Shown here in pieces: positions 9,366 to 21,166 of a stretch of 64,000 nt of DNA. The translations under genes and the position numbers were made by a program. The notes under the pieces are model-generated. The model was given only the letters and a program-made list of their open reading frames with translations, ran no database searches and was not told the DNA's origin. The stretch comes from Collybiopsis luxurians FD-317 M1 (lineage: Eukaryota; Basidiomycota; Agaricomycetes; Agaricales; Omphalotaceae). The DNA is taken from positions 744,001 through 808,000 of the forward strand of contig KN834750.1 of NCBI GenBank assembly GCA_000827265.1, read 5' to 3'. The stretch's first letter is position 1, and every line of letters begins with the position of its first letter.

Positions 9366-11481
9366 TCATGCCCCGCCACTCGTCTTTTCATTCACTGAAC
9401 CCTCTTCCGACTTTCCCGCCTGAGCCTTCTCGCCCACACTCATCACTCTACCAATTCTCCCGCCCTTTTTCTTATGCTCGACACGTTCATGTGCTAGTGT
9501 TTGAGCAAATTTGGAAGCCGCCCGAATCTGAGGTCCATTAACGTAGAAGATGTAGATGGGAATCGTTACCAGGACCGCAAGAAACGCAAGTAGAGTAGAC
9601 GCCCATTCGAGGGAGTGCGGACCAAGATTTTCATAAACTATTCGCGTTAGCAGTCAGCCAATTACTCCTTACGAACTGGAAGAACCAACGCACGAGGAGT
9701 AGCGTACATGGCGGACACGCCCGCTATGAAGTCCCTTGCCAGTGCGTTTCCTCCTGTTGCTGACGCCGAATAAGCGCCATAGGCAGCAACCATATAATCA
9801 ATCGTTGACATGTAGATACAATACTAAAAATAAGATTAAGTCAATTAACTATAGGAGGCTTGGAAGGGAAAAATATACATTGGCGATGGCGATTAGAACT
9901 GAGAAAAGCATCGGGGCGATCCAGTGAACTTTGGGGGGACCAAACGATGTCCAGGCGAAGCCGAACAGACCAATAGCTTCGAGAGGAGCAGCTAGTAAAC
10001 ATGGCGGATGGCGGAAGGAGAGTCAGTAACGCAGTTCTGAGGGTGACAGGAAAAAAAGTTTGAACGGCTCTTACTCCACAAGAGCCACCATAACCTGCTT
10101 TCAGGCGTAAGGGCTGTCGGGTCTCGCTTCATAATCCGACGGTGTTTGATTATAGGGTACATGTACGTTGCGTATGCAAGGACATAGCCGATATTAATCC
10201 TGGGGATAATCATCAGGAGGTGGAGCGCAAATGATAAAATGTAAGGAGATCAAAATCAAGGTTTGGTACGTACGGTACAAATGTCAGGCCAAGTTCTATA
10301 GTGCCAAAGCCCCATTGTTTATAGACAGGCCCGAAGGCTTCCATGAAGCAAAATATGAGTCCATCGCTAAACCCAGACAGGAGACTGAGGCATAAGACGA
10401 TAGGTTCTCGCACAAACATCTCAAACTGCATCTCAAATTGAACTCTGAATGCTATGACAGGATTCGAGATACTCACAGGCCTTGCCCACGTTGCCAAAAT
10501 CTCCTTCATTTCAAATCGATGCTCCTTCAGTTCCCCAGGTCCGTATACGTTCGCATAGCCCGCCTTCCTCAGTCGTTTAGCTTCACGGTCGAGGAGTACC
10601 GAACTCCTTGTCTCGGAAGCACAGAAAAAGTGTAAAAGTTGGACAAAGCCGCCTAACATGAGCTGGATCCAAAAGTTCCAGCGCCAACTAAGGTATTTCT
10701 CGATGAAAGCTCCTACGACAGGACCAATGGAGGATCCGCCTACGGAGGAAAAAACAATGAAAGCGACGGCGAACTGTTGGTCGTCTGCGTCCCACATATC
10801 GGCAACCTACGCAAGAAAACATGTAGGTTTGGGTCGGCACGGCAGAGAAGTGGGTGGAGTTGAACGCACCATACCGAGAGTGACAGAGCCTCCAGCAGAA
10901 GATAAACCACCCAAAAACCGAGCGACTACGATTGTTCCGTAATTTGGGGCGAGAGCACAAGGTATCTGCCAGACTATGGAAAAGGACATGAGGATGGAGA
11001 TTGCCAACAGAATAATGAACTTACTATTGACAAGGAAGAGACTGGCCTGAAGGATGGGCCATCGTCCAAGGTCTTCACTCCAAGGGGCCCATAGCTCACT
11101 GCCGAACGCATATGCTACCAAGAAAATCATCTGTCCTACCCTTGCCTTTGGTAAGCTTATATGGAAGTGGTCAGAAAGACGTTGGGTAACATTGGGGTAA
11201 ACGGCAGCGTTGAAATTCATTGAAACTTGAATGGCAAAAATAATGGACAGGATCATCCATTTCTTCCAAGTTGGGAACGCGTAACCAAGCTTGTTGAATG
11301 CTTCATCTTCAGTGAGCTCATGTTTGCCATCTGGTCGAGCGGAGGTGTTTTCAACATGGGCGAGAGACGTTTGTGACTTTGGTGGTACGCCATTCGGAAC
11401 GCTGAGCTGGTCAGCAATAGAGGGAGTCGCTGTGTTAGAACCACTTGTATCGGCTGGCTTCTCGCTCCCAGGGAGATTCAT
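9366..11481 (-). CDS. MFS transporter, DHA1 (polyamine/multidrug exporter) type
   Basis: The gene starts at ATG 11481 (MNLPGSEKPADTSG) with a roughly 75-residue cytosolic N-terminus and then a hydrophobic helix series. The stretch after YPNVTQRLSDHF and the loop GSELWAPWSEDLGRWPI are typical of fungal DHA1 drug:H+ antiporters (Flr1/Tpo relatives). So are DADDQQFAVAFIVFSSVGG and the motif C-like GPVVGAFIEKYLSWRWNFWI. Six or so introns split it. The last exons read MSTIDYMVAAYGAYSASATG and a final helix with a basic tail, ending TGA at 9366-9368. Such proteins export toxic compounds or polyamines across the plasma membrane. It is head to head with the Zn2Cys6 gene at 12051, a layout often seen for a transporter and its regulator; the link is inferred. 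Confidence 0.9.
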
Positions 11482-12050
11482 TCTTGATTGACTGAACTGC
11501 GCGAGATCGAATTTGGGTCTGAGCTTTTAAGGGTAGATCGAGTAATTTATTTTTCCTCAAAAATGCTCCGGCCTCCAGGCGTGCTTCGTAATCGGAAGGC
11601 CCCTGTAGTGGGTCCCGGTGAGGCAATTTTCTACTCCACATTCTCCCCATGGGTTACGAGCATTACTAGCCAGGTCGATTCGTGCGGAATTGCTTCGTGT
11701 CCATTGCAAGTCTGATAGAGACTGCAGTCGGTGCCCATGGCGACCTCATCGAGAGTCGAAAAGAACCCTGGCCAGAAGGGCCCCGTTGTCGGTTAAAAAA
11801 TTCATCAAATGGCAGTGGAGATTCGCCAGTGGTCAGATACAGCATCCAGAATCTCCCACTTGGTTTCTTCCGTGCGCGACTTTTTTTTTGGGGTGTTTGA
11901 ATGTTGATGAATATGGTTTTAGACTGGAAGGACCTACTCGGACTGTCGGAAAAAAGTTTGAGCAGCCGTGACCGTTCATCATGGCGCATCAATGTCATGC
12001 ACCTGCGCGGTCCGGCCGCGCCCTCTCCTTGCTCCCGACGACCAAGCAAC
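11482..12050. promoter_or_regulatory. Divergent promoter region between MFS exporter and Zn2Cys6 gene
   Basis: These 569 bp separate the two start codons. A GC-rich patch with CGG and CCG trinucleotides (12007-12021) could be a binding site for a zinc-cluster protein, since that family binds CGG triplets, but such triplets are frequent by chance. No other element is clear. Confidence 0.3.
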
Positions 12051-15000
12051 ATGCAACGTCGATTCAGATCGCACGCAGCTTGTGACCAATGTCGCTTTCG
12101 CAAAGGCAGGTATCCAAACACAATCTTCTTCTCCCAGCGCTCAACAACAATTCCACAGTCAAATGTATGCTTCAATCATGTTCTCTCAAAGTCATCTGTA
12201 CTAAGAGCCCGATGCTGCAGGCGATAGTGACGATATTCCAGCGGGAAAACCCTGCTCCAAGTGCCTAAGTTCAGAGCTAGATTGCACATTTACCTATAAG
12301 CGCAAGGTCTATCGTTGTCCCTCATATTGATACCTAGAACTTACTCTCTGCTAGAAACGCAAACCCAATATTGCCATGCATCAAGCTGCAAAAGCTCTTA
12401 TTTCGGCCCAGGTATTGATAGAAGAAATCCTGTCCGCTCCAAACTCCTACATCCCACCAACAGACTCTACAAGCGTCCGAGATATCATACTTTCTTTAGC
12501 AAGATACGCTCGATCCATTGAAGAACGTCTCGCTCGCTCAAATGATACTGCTCTTATTCCGCTTCAAAGTCCTCCCACCGATGATTATACGTCGGATGAT
12601 GATGTCTCGTCCGACGACGATGATCCCAATGCCGCCAGTTTCAGGCAGCTTTCGTTGGGTCATTCAAGCGATCGACACTTTGGTATAGTCCGATCAGTCC
12701 TTTTACGATGACATATTGAGTATTCAACAAAGTTTATTAGGCGAATCGAGCAACTTTAGATTCCTACACAATGCTATGAACTTGGGTCGAGATAAGGTAT
12801 TGGATTTGACACGGTTCAGGCGTCCTGAGTATTGGGGTTTAGAAATTGTTAGTGAACCAGCCCTCAAACTCCTTCTCTCATAATTTACGCCTTCGCAGTG
12901 GCAATTGCGGCCAGATCCTCCGCCAGTGTATACATTTCCCGAACTTGATCTATTGTGGCAGCTCATACATGTATACTTCGCCCAAATTGCCCCATATGTA
13001 CCTTTGCTTCATCGGCCCACCTTTGAAAGAGCGGTGATGAGCGGTTCGCATTTGTTTGACGACAGTTTTGGTGCTGTTGTGCTTCTTGTGTGTGCCCTTG
13101 CAGCCCGCTTCTCCGAGGATCCTCGGACTTTGCTACAAGACACTCGACTTACCATGGGATATCGATGGTTTCGTCAAGTTCGCCTCGTTAGATCCAACTT
13201 TGTGGAACCTGCATCTGTCCATGAACTCCAGCTGTATTGTGTACGTCTGTAGTTTTTTTTTTTTTTTTGTTTTTTCTTGGTTAAAATTGAAGTTTTAACG
13301 ACCTATATCAGCTTGCTTATAGTTACCTACAAGGTACTAACATGTGGGATTCGGCCTGGACTCTTACTGGACTCGCCATTAGATTGGCGATAGACCGCGG
13401 TATTCATCGCTTGAAGACAGTCGGTGCACCAACAATAGAGAGCGAATTATGTGTTCGAGCTTTCTGGATTCTTCGAAATTTTGATATTATCCAATCCGTA
13501 TCATCTGGGCGCCCTACTGGTATTATTTCAGAGAAGTGACTTTTTCAGGTCCAACGACGTTTCTTTCTTGCTAATTTGGATGTCAGTTTCGATTTGGATA
13601 ACATTGCTGAATGTGACGACGAGTATTGGGAAAAAACGGAACATAATGAAGCTTTCAAACAGCCTATAGGGAAAATATCTTTGCTTTCCTTCTTCACTCA
13701 CTACAACCAACTTATGGATATTGCTGCATCGGTGCAAAGAAATATTGTAATGCATGCTAGATACATCTTTACCCAAAGCTTACACTGACCCCCACACATA
13801 GTACCCTATCAAACAATCTGAGCTACGCAGTGACAAGACTAGTACTTCGACCGCCGAACGCAGTCGGCAAAAGGTGATGAAACATGACTCTGCTCTGAAT
13901 GAATGGTTAACTTCTCTACCCGATCATTGTAAGTACTTCAAATTTCGCTCGATATCATCGAATAGTTCTAACATCCCGCTGCTTTTCAGTGCGATGGGAC
14001 CCTCATCAACCTAACAAAGTTTATCTCACTCAGTCTGCAATCCTCTTTGTAAGTTACTATTGGGTCCAAAGTATGTTTGATTGTTTGCGCGATTATGGGC
14101 TCGAGTGTTTGATATGCTCCAAGTGCAACTTCACCGGAAATTTATCGTCCGTCCCGGCTCCAGCAATCAGCACACCTTCCCCTCTCTCGCAATTTCCGCT
14201 AACGCCGCAAAATCCAGTGTACGGGTTCTACAAGTTCTACAACGAAGAGTACCAAAAAAGTTGGCGGACACAGCTGTACGTAAGGGTCGTTCCATGATGC
14301 AGCCTAAGGTCAACTGAGTTCGTTACAGATGCATCTCTCGCAGTGTATCGCTGTTTTAATGCTGATCCTTTGGAGGGAAAAACGAGGGACTCACGATCTT
14401 TCTACGGATATCAGAGCTGTTGCGTCCGACGTGGAAGCGGCACTCGATTTGCTTGCTGCAGCCGAGGCTAGGTGAGTATATTAGTCCAAATGTCTTGACT
14501 GCCGTTGAAACTTAGGTGGTGTAGATCTCAAACAATTGGTCGAATTGGGTGGGTATTTCGTCCTCATATAAGATTGCGACGAGAACTTTTACTTATCTAT
14601 TTTCTAGGGATAAACTCAGGGCTTTCATTGCCATCGAAGGCCTTCTATCGGATCTACCCTCTCAATCCAAGCCGAAGCTGAAGAGGACGCGAGCGGACGA
14701 GTCGGAACAGATGGGTCTATTGAATTCATCTGTTGCAAAGCCGCAGCGTGCTACCTCCTATGCGACTGATAGCTCGAAAGAAATTGCCGAAAGCTTGCTC
14801 GTACCTTCCAACAATCTCGAGTTTATATCTGCGTGGAATTTAGATGGTGCACCGACTCAATCTACTTTGGTTAGCAACTACTCAGGCATGAGCGACAGCG
14901 AGGTCGATCTTGCTGCAGAAGAGGCTCATGCGCTTGCTGAGAAGGATCTTCAGACTAGTATCGACCATTTCATCCACTCTCCAATTTCTGACCCTCTTGA

Positions 15001-15186
15001 AACGCTGCCTTCATCATACTTTGGGGACGTGGAACGCTTGCACTCCCCCATACGGCCGCACGAGAGGTATTTTTCACACTCCTTGACCATTCAGCTGATC
15101 CTGATTTTCGTAGCGTTCAACAAGACGACTGGGATAACTTTATGAGGAACGTTGACGAAGTGTTGTTGGCTGCTGGGTTAAGTTAG
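12051..15186 (+). CDS. Zn2Cys6 fungal transcription factor (fungal_trans domain)
   Basis: The ATG at 12051 opens MQRRFRSHAACDQCRFRKGR, the first half of a Zn2Cys6 cluster. Exon 2 (12221-12306) supplies CSKCLSSELDC. Later exons are 12355-12682 (acidic linker), 12741-12847, 12899 onward (PELDLLWQLIHVYFAQIAPY, LHRPTFERAV) and a block with SAWTLTGLAIRLAIDRG, FWILRNFDIIQSV and FDLDNIAECDDEYWE. These are hallmarks of the fungal_trans dimer and regulatory domain. The last exon ends GLS and TAG at 15184-15186. At least ten introns are needed. It probably regulates metabolic or transport genes, perhaps the divergent exporter. The exon 1-2 junction is odd: a GT-AG splice gives a stop, and the in-frame alternatives lose the third cysteine (see findings). 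A broken DNA-binding domain is therefore possible. Confidence 0.85.
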
Positions 15187-15304
15187 TATGCTAATTTGCT
15201 ACTTCTCCTCTGAGTATTTTACGTTAAAAAAAATGGACACATTTCTATTTTGCGACGGAATGACACAGTTCTATGTTACATAATTCTCCTTGAACACCAT
15301 TATC

Positions 15305-16506
15305 ATGGCTTCCACTTCTCTTCGCATAGCTGTAGTTCAATTTTCACCCAAGGTTCATTCAGACTATATCTGCAGTGAAAGCGATTCCGATTAGTCTGTG
15401 TAAGATAGGACAAGCAGCTGCCAATGTGACCAAAGCCCGAGAATTTTGTCGCAAGTACGACCGCTATTCTTGCTGCGCGACTCAAGCTTTCATTTCGCTA
15501 GATTGAAGCCTGGATCTGTAGATCTAATATGCTTTCCAGAAATGATCATGTCGGGTAGATATCGCTCTTGTACTCCGTTATTCAGATTTCTTAATGCTCT
15601 GCGATGCAAAGGCTACAATTTTGAAAATGCTCAAGCAATTTCTCCGTACCTTGAGCTTCCCAAATCTGGTCCAACCTCTCGTTTTTGCTCGGAGCTCGCG
15701 GAGCAGTTGGAGTGTTATGTGTTCGCTGGATATCCTGAGCGGCTTACGGGCGATGAAACATTAACAAACTCGGCCGAAGGGGAACACGATGCTCGAATAG
15801 TAGGCGCGAACAGCGCAGTTCTGTATGATCCCAGAGGAGAGCAGGTTGGACACTATCGAAAGACCAACTTGTTCGTCACGGATAGAACGTGGGCAAAGTC
15901 TGGTATGTACTTGTTTCCAATGCCCATATAGGCGGTGTGCTCTCATTTCTTGTTTCTTGTTCAGGAACAGGCTTTGCTACATTTCAACTTCCCTCCCCTT
16001 TGCGAACCCTCAGTCTTGGTATCTGCAACGATCTCAACGTCACAGATTCGGATGAATGGACTCTCGAGGGCGGTCCGTATGAGATGGCGGACTATGCTCT
16101 ACGCCAGAATTCCAACATTTTGATCCTCCTCAATGCCTGGCTGGACTCGGGGAAGGAAATGGAAGAAGAGACGGATTGGCATACTCTCAACTATTGGGCC
16201 GCACGATTGCGGCCTCTTTGGGTCAAGAATTCGTTGAATCAAGATTCAAACAGACTCAGCGAAGACGGACAGCATTTGGATGGAAAGGAGATGATAGTAG
16301 CTGTGTGCAATAGAACGGGAGAAGAGAACGGCCAGTCTACGCGCTGATTCGATTCTTTGAATGTTAAACTGACATAAAATTTAGGGAAAATCTTTGCAGG
16401 ATCATCCGCAATTTACAGCATGCAGAAGGGATCAGGTCGTCCAAAGCTTTTAGATATGATGGGTCGAAAGGAAGAAGGAATAAGAATATGGAATATTTCT
16501 GTTTAG
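15305..16506 (+). CDS. NTA1: Protein N-terminal asparagine/glutamine amidohydrolase (nitrilase superfamily)
   Basis: Nta1 deamidates N-terminal Asn and Gln so that proteins enter the Arg/N-degron pathway. The gene starts MASTSLRIAVVQFSPK, then a short intron, IGQAAANVTKAREFC, an intron, and LICFPEMIMSG with the catalytic Glu. After a further intron comes YNFENAQAISPYLE. The catalytic Lys is in GHYRKTNLF and the nucleophile Cys in SLGICNDLNV, completing the Glu-Lys-Cys triad. The C-terminus reads FAGSSAI, GRPKLLDMMGRKEEG and IWNISV, with the stop at 16504-16506. Keeping the conserved frame across the last intron requires a GC donor at 16331 (GCCAGT...TTTAG, 54 bp). The order and spacing of motifs fit the eukaryotic Nta1 family well. 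Confidence 0.86.
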
Positions 16507-16886
16507 TTACACGAAGAGACTCGCTTTTTCATGTAAACTACTTGTTCAATCTTGGGACTAGAAAATAGGAGTTTGTATAAACGACCCCGGAGTATTGCAG
16601 TGAGTTGCCCATAACAGTTTTTATTGTAATGTACACACCTACGTACATAAATTCGACAAAAAAAGGTATATGTATATCGGGACCCTCCAAACTAATTTCT
16701 ATATGATACATTCATTTTGCTTCAGATGCGAAAATCAGAGGACGACAACAGAACAGATTGCGCAGCGCTCCAGCGTGTGCAGAACAAAGTATACTATTAC
16801 GAGATCGCCCGCAGTACGAGTCAAAACCGCTACAAGGAACAAAGAATTGAATAGATCAAGACGGCTGGCTGTGAATGACAGCTCAC
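16507..16886. other. Convergent intergenic region
   Basis: NTA1 (+) and the MAPKK gene (-) converge here. The 380 bp are AT-rich and show no coding potential that I can support. They probably hold both 3' UTRs and terminators. Confidence 0.4.
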
Positions 16887-18462
16887 TCAAAAGGTGCTCG
16901 TCCATGCTTCGATGTCGACTGGGGAAGTTTTCGCCTGCTCAATCCAGGGGAAATTCTGGAAACAACTCAACACCCGCGCGCGCGCCGTCTGAAGTAAGCG
17001 ACGTACCAGCAATTCCTTTGGTGTCTTTCTTACGTCAGGGTCCTTGAAAAGACAGCTGTCCACAAAGTTCTCAGCCTCGGCGGGAAAACGACCCTCGGGG
17101 GTGAGCTTCGGGGCGGGTTCATTCACAATGTGTTGCAAAAGTTCGAGAATACTCATGGTCATTCCACCTCCTTGTAAGCTAACCCCCTTGCTCTTGCGTT
17201 TATCCTTTTTGGCTGTCCCGCTTTTTGATCGCTTCTGTCGGGGAGGAAGGGAAAGCGCAGCGATGGAGCCCATGGAACCTGGTCTAGCAGGTGATAGCGT
17301 ATTCTCCAGCTCTGATAAATCAGAATCGTCTGATTCAGATTCGGAGAAGGGGAAACGGCCAAGGGCCAACTCGATGAGGGAGATTCCCAAAGACCACACA
17401 TCCGACTTTACGGTGTATTGAGCGCCTTGTATCCGTTCAGGCTGAGTATTTATCAGGACATGTTCGTTCGGATGAGAAAAACAAGTACAAACGCTCATAT
17501 AGGTCGAAGTGCCGACAAAGGTGTCGGCGATCGAGTTGATGAGCTCGCCGGAAACTCCAAAATCGCAGATTTTGATTTCACCCTTGGAGTTGCAGAGCAT
17601 ATTTGATGGTTTGATATCTTGAGAATGGTCACGCTGATATCTTGAGAAGAAGAGAATAAACTTACCGCGATGGATGATACGATGGACATCGTAGAGATAT
17701 GTCAGGCCTTCGAGTACGGCCAGTGCAACTTGGCGTACAATGTCGATATCGATAGGGCCAATCTTTTTGTAAATGCCATCGAGTGAGCCCTTGTCCATAA
17801 ACTCCATGCAGATGCAGATATTTGGATCAGCAAGATAGGCACCATGGAAGGAGACGATGTAGGGAGAATTGCAGTCGTGCATGATGTGAAGTTCACGAAG
17901 GATTTGTTTCCTTACGGCTGGTTTGGCATCGATGAGAACAATCTAAAGAGAAGGTGTTTAGTTGATGTGTAAAACGAGTACGAAGGAATGTACGGACCTT
18001 TTTAGCAATTATGGTGCCTGTAGGAATATGTTCAACTTTCTTTACACTACCACCGTTACCCTGACCAAGCTCCTGGAGATCTTTAAGATCCTCGTTCCGT
18101 AAATCAAACTTGACTCCTGCATTAAGATCAAGGTTTGCAAGAGTGTTTGAGAGGGCGGTGTGATAAGTGTTGCGTTTGGCAGAAGGGGAAGCGGTATTTG
18201 GGGCAGAATTTGAGCCTGATTGAACGGTCAAAAGATTGCCGTCTTCTATAGTTGCAGACGTAGTGGAAGGGGGAAGCTTGGGAGCTTTTAAAGTCATTGG
18301 TGGGGGTCTCTTTTTACCGCCAGCTGGAGGAGCCTGTCTAGTTGGAATTGGCTGAGGAACTGGATCTGCATTTTGAGGAGAAGTAGGGGAAGCTGATGAA
18401 TTGGAAGGGGTTGAAAGCTGGAGAGCTTTAAAATTTCTCTTTTTTCTAATGGGTGTAGCCAT
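16887..18462 (-). CDS. STE7: MAP kinase kinase, Ste7/Fuz7 (MEK1/2) type
   Basis: The start is ATG 18462 (MATPIRKKRNF); the longer opening upstream begins with GTG. A Pro/Ser-rich N-terminus of about 100 residues precedes the kinase domain. That domain shows LGQGNGGSVKKV (glycine loop), IAKK with the β3 Lys, DIKPSNMLC (catalytic loop), ICDFGVSGELINSIADTFVG with the S-x3-T activation sites, YMSPERIQG, and SDVWSLGISLIELALGRFPF. A Ser-rich MEK-type insert follows, and the end reads FPWIEQAKTSPVDIEAW. Such kinases act in the pheromone and filamentation MAPK cascade between Ste11 and Kss1/Fus3-type kinases. Introns lie at 17943-17997, 17618-17665 (48 bp), 17442-17492 (51 bp) and 16956-17006 (51 bp). 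The last three are frame-preserving and stop-free. It is divergent from the next gene by 124 bp. Confidence 0.94.
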
Positions 18463-18586
18463 TGAACAAGTTGTTGAACTCAACACATGACTTGTTTCCC
18501 ACTTGCTTTATACACTCACCATGCTCGAAACACGTTGTTAGCCCAATGTCCTTAAATCCAACCTACAGCTTCCCCAGTTCACCTTG

Positions 18587-21052
18587 ATGGATCAGTAAGT
18601 TTCTTTCTTGAGTTTCCTTCCTTTCATCTCAATCAATAGTACTCCTTAGCTATCCCCCAGAGGTCGACTTTGCTTCATCTCCAACTTCCTCCCGTTCAGA
18701 TCCTCCGTTTTCCAAACCCAACAAGGATTCTAGACCTCGTCGTTCCAGTTCCCATTCTCGTTCATCTTCTCGTTCAATCTCCAATCTCCTCATCTTGACA
18801 AACGAGCAGCTCTCTCTTGCCAATACAAGGAATGCTGCTCTCGAAGCCCAAAAGGAAGAACTTCTCCTTCGCTTCGCCACCCTGGTTAAAGAGAAAGCAT
18901 CTGTAGAAGCTGAATTGCGAGCTACTCAAGAGAGTCTACGCCTCCACAAGGTACAGCTCGAACTTGCTCAGAAAGAAGTCAACAGAGCAACCGAGGTCGT
19001 GCGTGGCGTCGATCGCGCTAGAGTCCAAGCTGAGAGTGAAGCTACTCGTCTCAGAAGTAGAGTCAGGCACTTGGAATCTGAAAAAGTAACTCGTGAGGGT
19101 TGGGAGGAGGGATGGGACATTGGCTTCCAAGAAGGGATGGCTCAAGCCCAGGCAGAAGGTGGCTTAATGGATCGTTTCATCCACAGACGGACCAGATCTT
19201 CCGTCCGGCGCAGAGCGGGGAGCAAAGATAGTGAAAGGGATGCAGATCCCCCAATCTCATCTCCGGCAAGCAGAGCTAGATCTCCGTCGATAAGGTAAAA
19301 AGTCCTTCTGTCTTCATGCTGCCAAAAGAGTAATTTTTTCACCCAGGACTTCCGTTCCGGATGTAGCTCCTCATGCACACCCAGTGCCCATTCCAACTGT
19401 TACTACTCCGGCGCCGCTTGATATTCCCAGTACTCAACCTCAGCAGCCAACCCCGCGACCACTTTCTGCTAGCCGCACTCGTGAACGTGCACATTCAATC
19501 ACGTCAAAGTTTCGACCTCGCTCCCGATCCCAGAACCGTCCCCACCAGTCCAGGTCGTCCGATCACCCTTTCGAAGAGCAGTCGAGCTCTCCGGAGATCA
19601 TTCATCCCCTCCCTCACAGACCTTCCAGCCCCACCATATCTCACCACTCCACTATTCCGCCCGATAATTACATTCCCATGATGGCCCATGAGGATAACTT
19701 TATTCACTTGCCTCCTCCTCACGAGCTCAGCGTTCCTGTTCCGTCAGCCACTCCAGTTCCATCCGAGCCAGAATTCAAGGGTCGTCGTGGATCGATGCAA
19801 GTCCCCAGAAGCAGAGCCATGTCTGATATCTCGAGAGCATCAACGAGGATATCAGAGTATGACCTCGTGAGCCCACCCCCACAGGAACGTTCACACAATA
19901 CAGATGTAGAAATGGTGGAGGAAGATTCCAGGCGAATGGTGGAAGAATGGCGAAACATAGTGACACCTCCTCCTCATGAAGTGGTACGTTGAGTACTTTG
20001 TTTTCGTCCAACCTGTCCAAGTCCTCAACCTTTCAATCTCTTCTTTTCCTCGTCTTCTTCGAAATGAGATTCTCAAGTTCTGAGAATATATAGTCACGTC
20101 GTGCGCAAACGCCCCCTCAAATACGATCACCTATGATTGATCGGCGTTCTCGCAGTCCTCGCGTTTCAGGCGGTCCCCGACAACAACGAGCGATCGTTCA
20201 ACCTGTGCCGCTCAATACTCTCTTAAATAGTGATCACTTGGACGTGCAGCGAATTGCAGATCAGCATCCGCCTCGATATTATCGACCTGAACAACAGCAG
20301 CAACAGCCGCAACAAGTATCCAGGTATCCAGCAAGGTCAACGACGACGGAAGATTCACCTCCGGCTGGAACCGCACGCACGAAAACACCTATTGCTTGGC
20401 TCAAGAAACAATTTCAGCGATCATATTCTAGCCCAGTAGTTCCAAATATCGAGATTGAACCTCCAGTAAGTTTTGATCATTCAGTAGAGATTTGACGTTC
20501 ATAATGAGTATTTTTTCATTTGTTCAGTCTCAAACTCCGACTACTGAGAGTACGAACGTCAGCACAAGATTAGATCCCGTCTTGCTCTCACCCGAAGACG
20601 CGAATCGGCCAATTCCACTTCCCAACGGCATTATTGCTGAGGCAACGAGGGGCGTATCGGTCCTACCATCATCCACACCACTTCCCAATTATCCTATCAG
20701 AATCCAACTCCCAGATGAAGAACTGCCGTTGGGCTTTGTGCCAATGACACCAGTTATGACTTTTCATAATGACAACACTTTGGTGGGCCCACATGAAGAT
20801 TCGGGATCCATGTTTTCGCCGATTCCTGATAATTACAGCCTTCCTGATCCTTTTCGAAGTGCCTCACCTGTCCAGAGACCCGCCACTGTAACAGGGTTTA
20901 CTAAAGGAGAAAAAATGGGAAAGGAGGCAGATATTAGTCCCAGGTCTGGAACGATGAGTTTTGGAGGGAATTGGGGATGGGCTTCACCTGAACATTCATC
21001 GCCTGATTCTGCCCGGCTTAGTAGACCGTTATCATTATTTTCTGACGATTGA
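18587..21052 (+). CDS. Disordered protein with central coiled coil, function unknown
   Basis: ATG 18587 gives MDQ/H and is spliced into YPPEVDFASSPTSSRSD. A Ser/Arg-rich segment follows, then a clear coiled coil (from about LTNEQLSLANTRNAALEAQK to RHLESEK; Leu, Glu and Ala heptads). Next is GWEEGWDIGFQEGMAQAQAE and a basic RRRAGSKDSER stretch. Exons from 19347, 20094 and about 20528 add long Pro/Ser/Arg-rich, low-complexity sequence, including a short polyglutamine run at about 20295-20310. The stop is at 21050-21052. I recognise no catalytic domain. The architecture suits a scaffold or cytoskeletal adaptor, but that is a guess. Intron edges are clear GT-AG sites. Confidence 0.8.
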
Positions 21053-21166
21053 GTCTGTACAACACGGGTTTGCGGGGACGTGGGAAACATTGCTTCTGTT
21101 CGGCACTGCGCCATACAATGCTTAGATTGTGCTATACTCGTCTGTCACTACTACTTTAACCTATGC

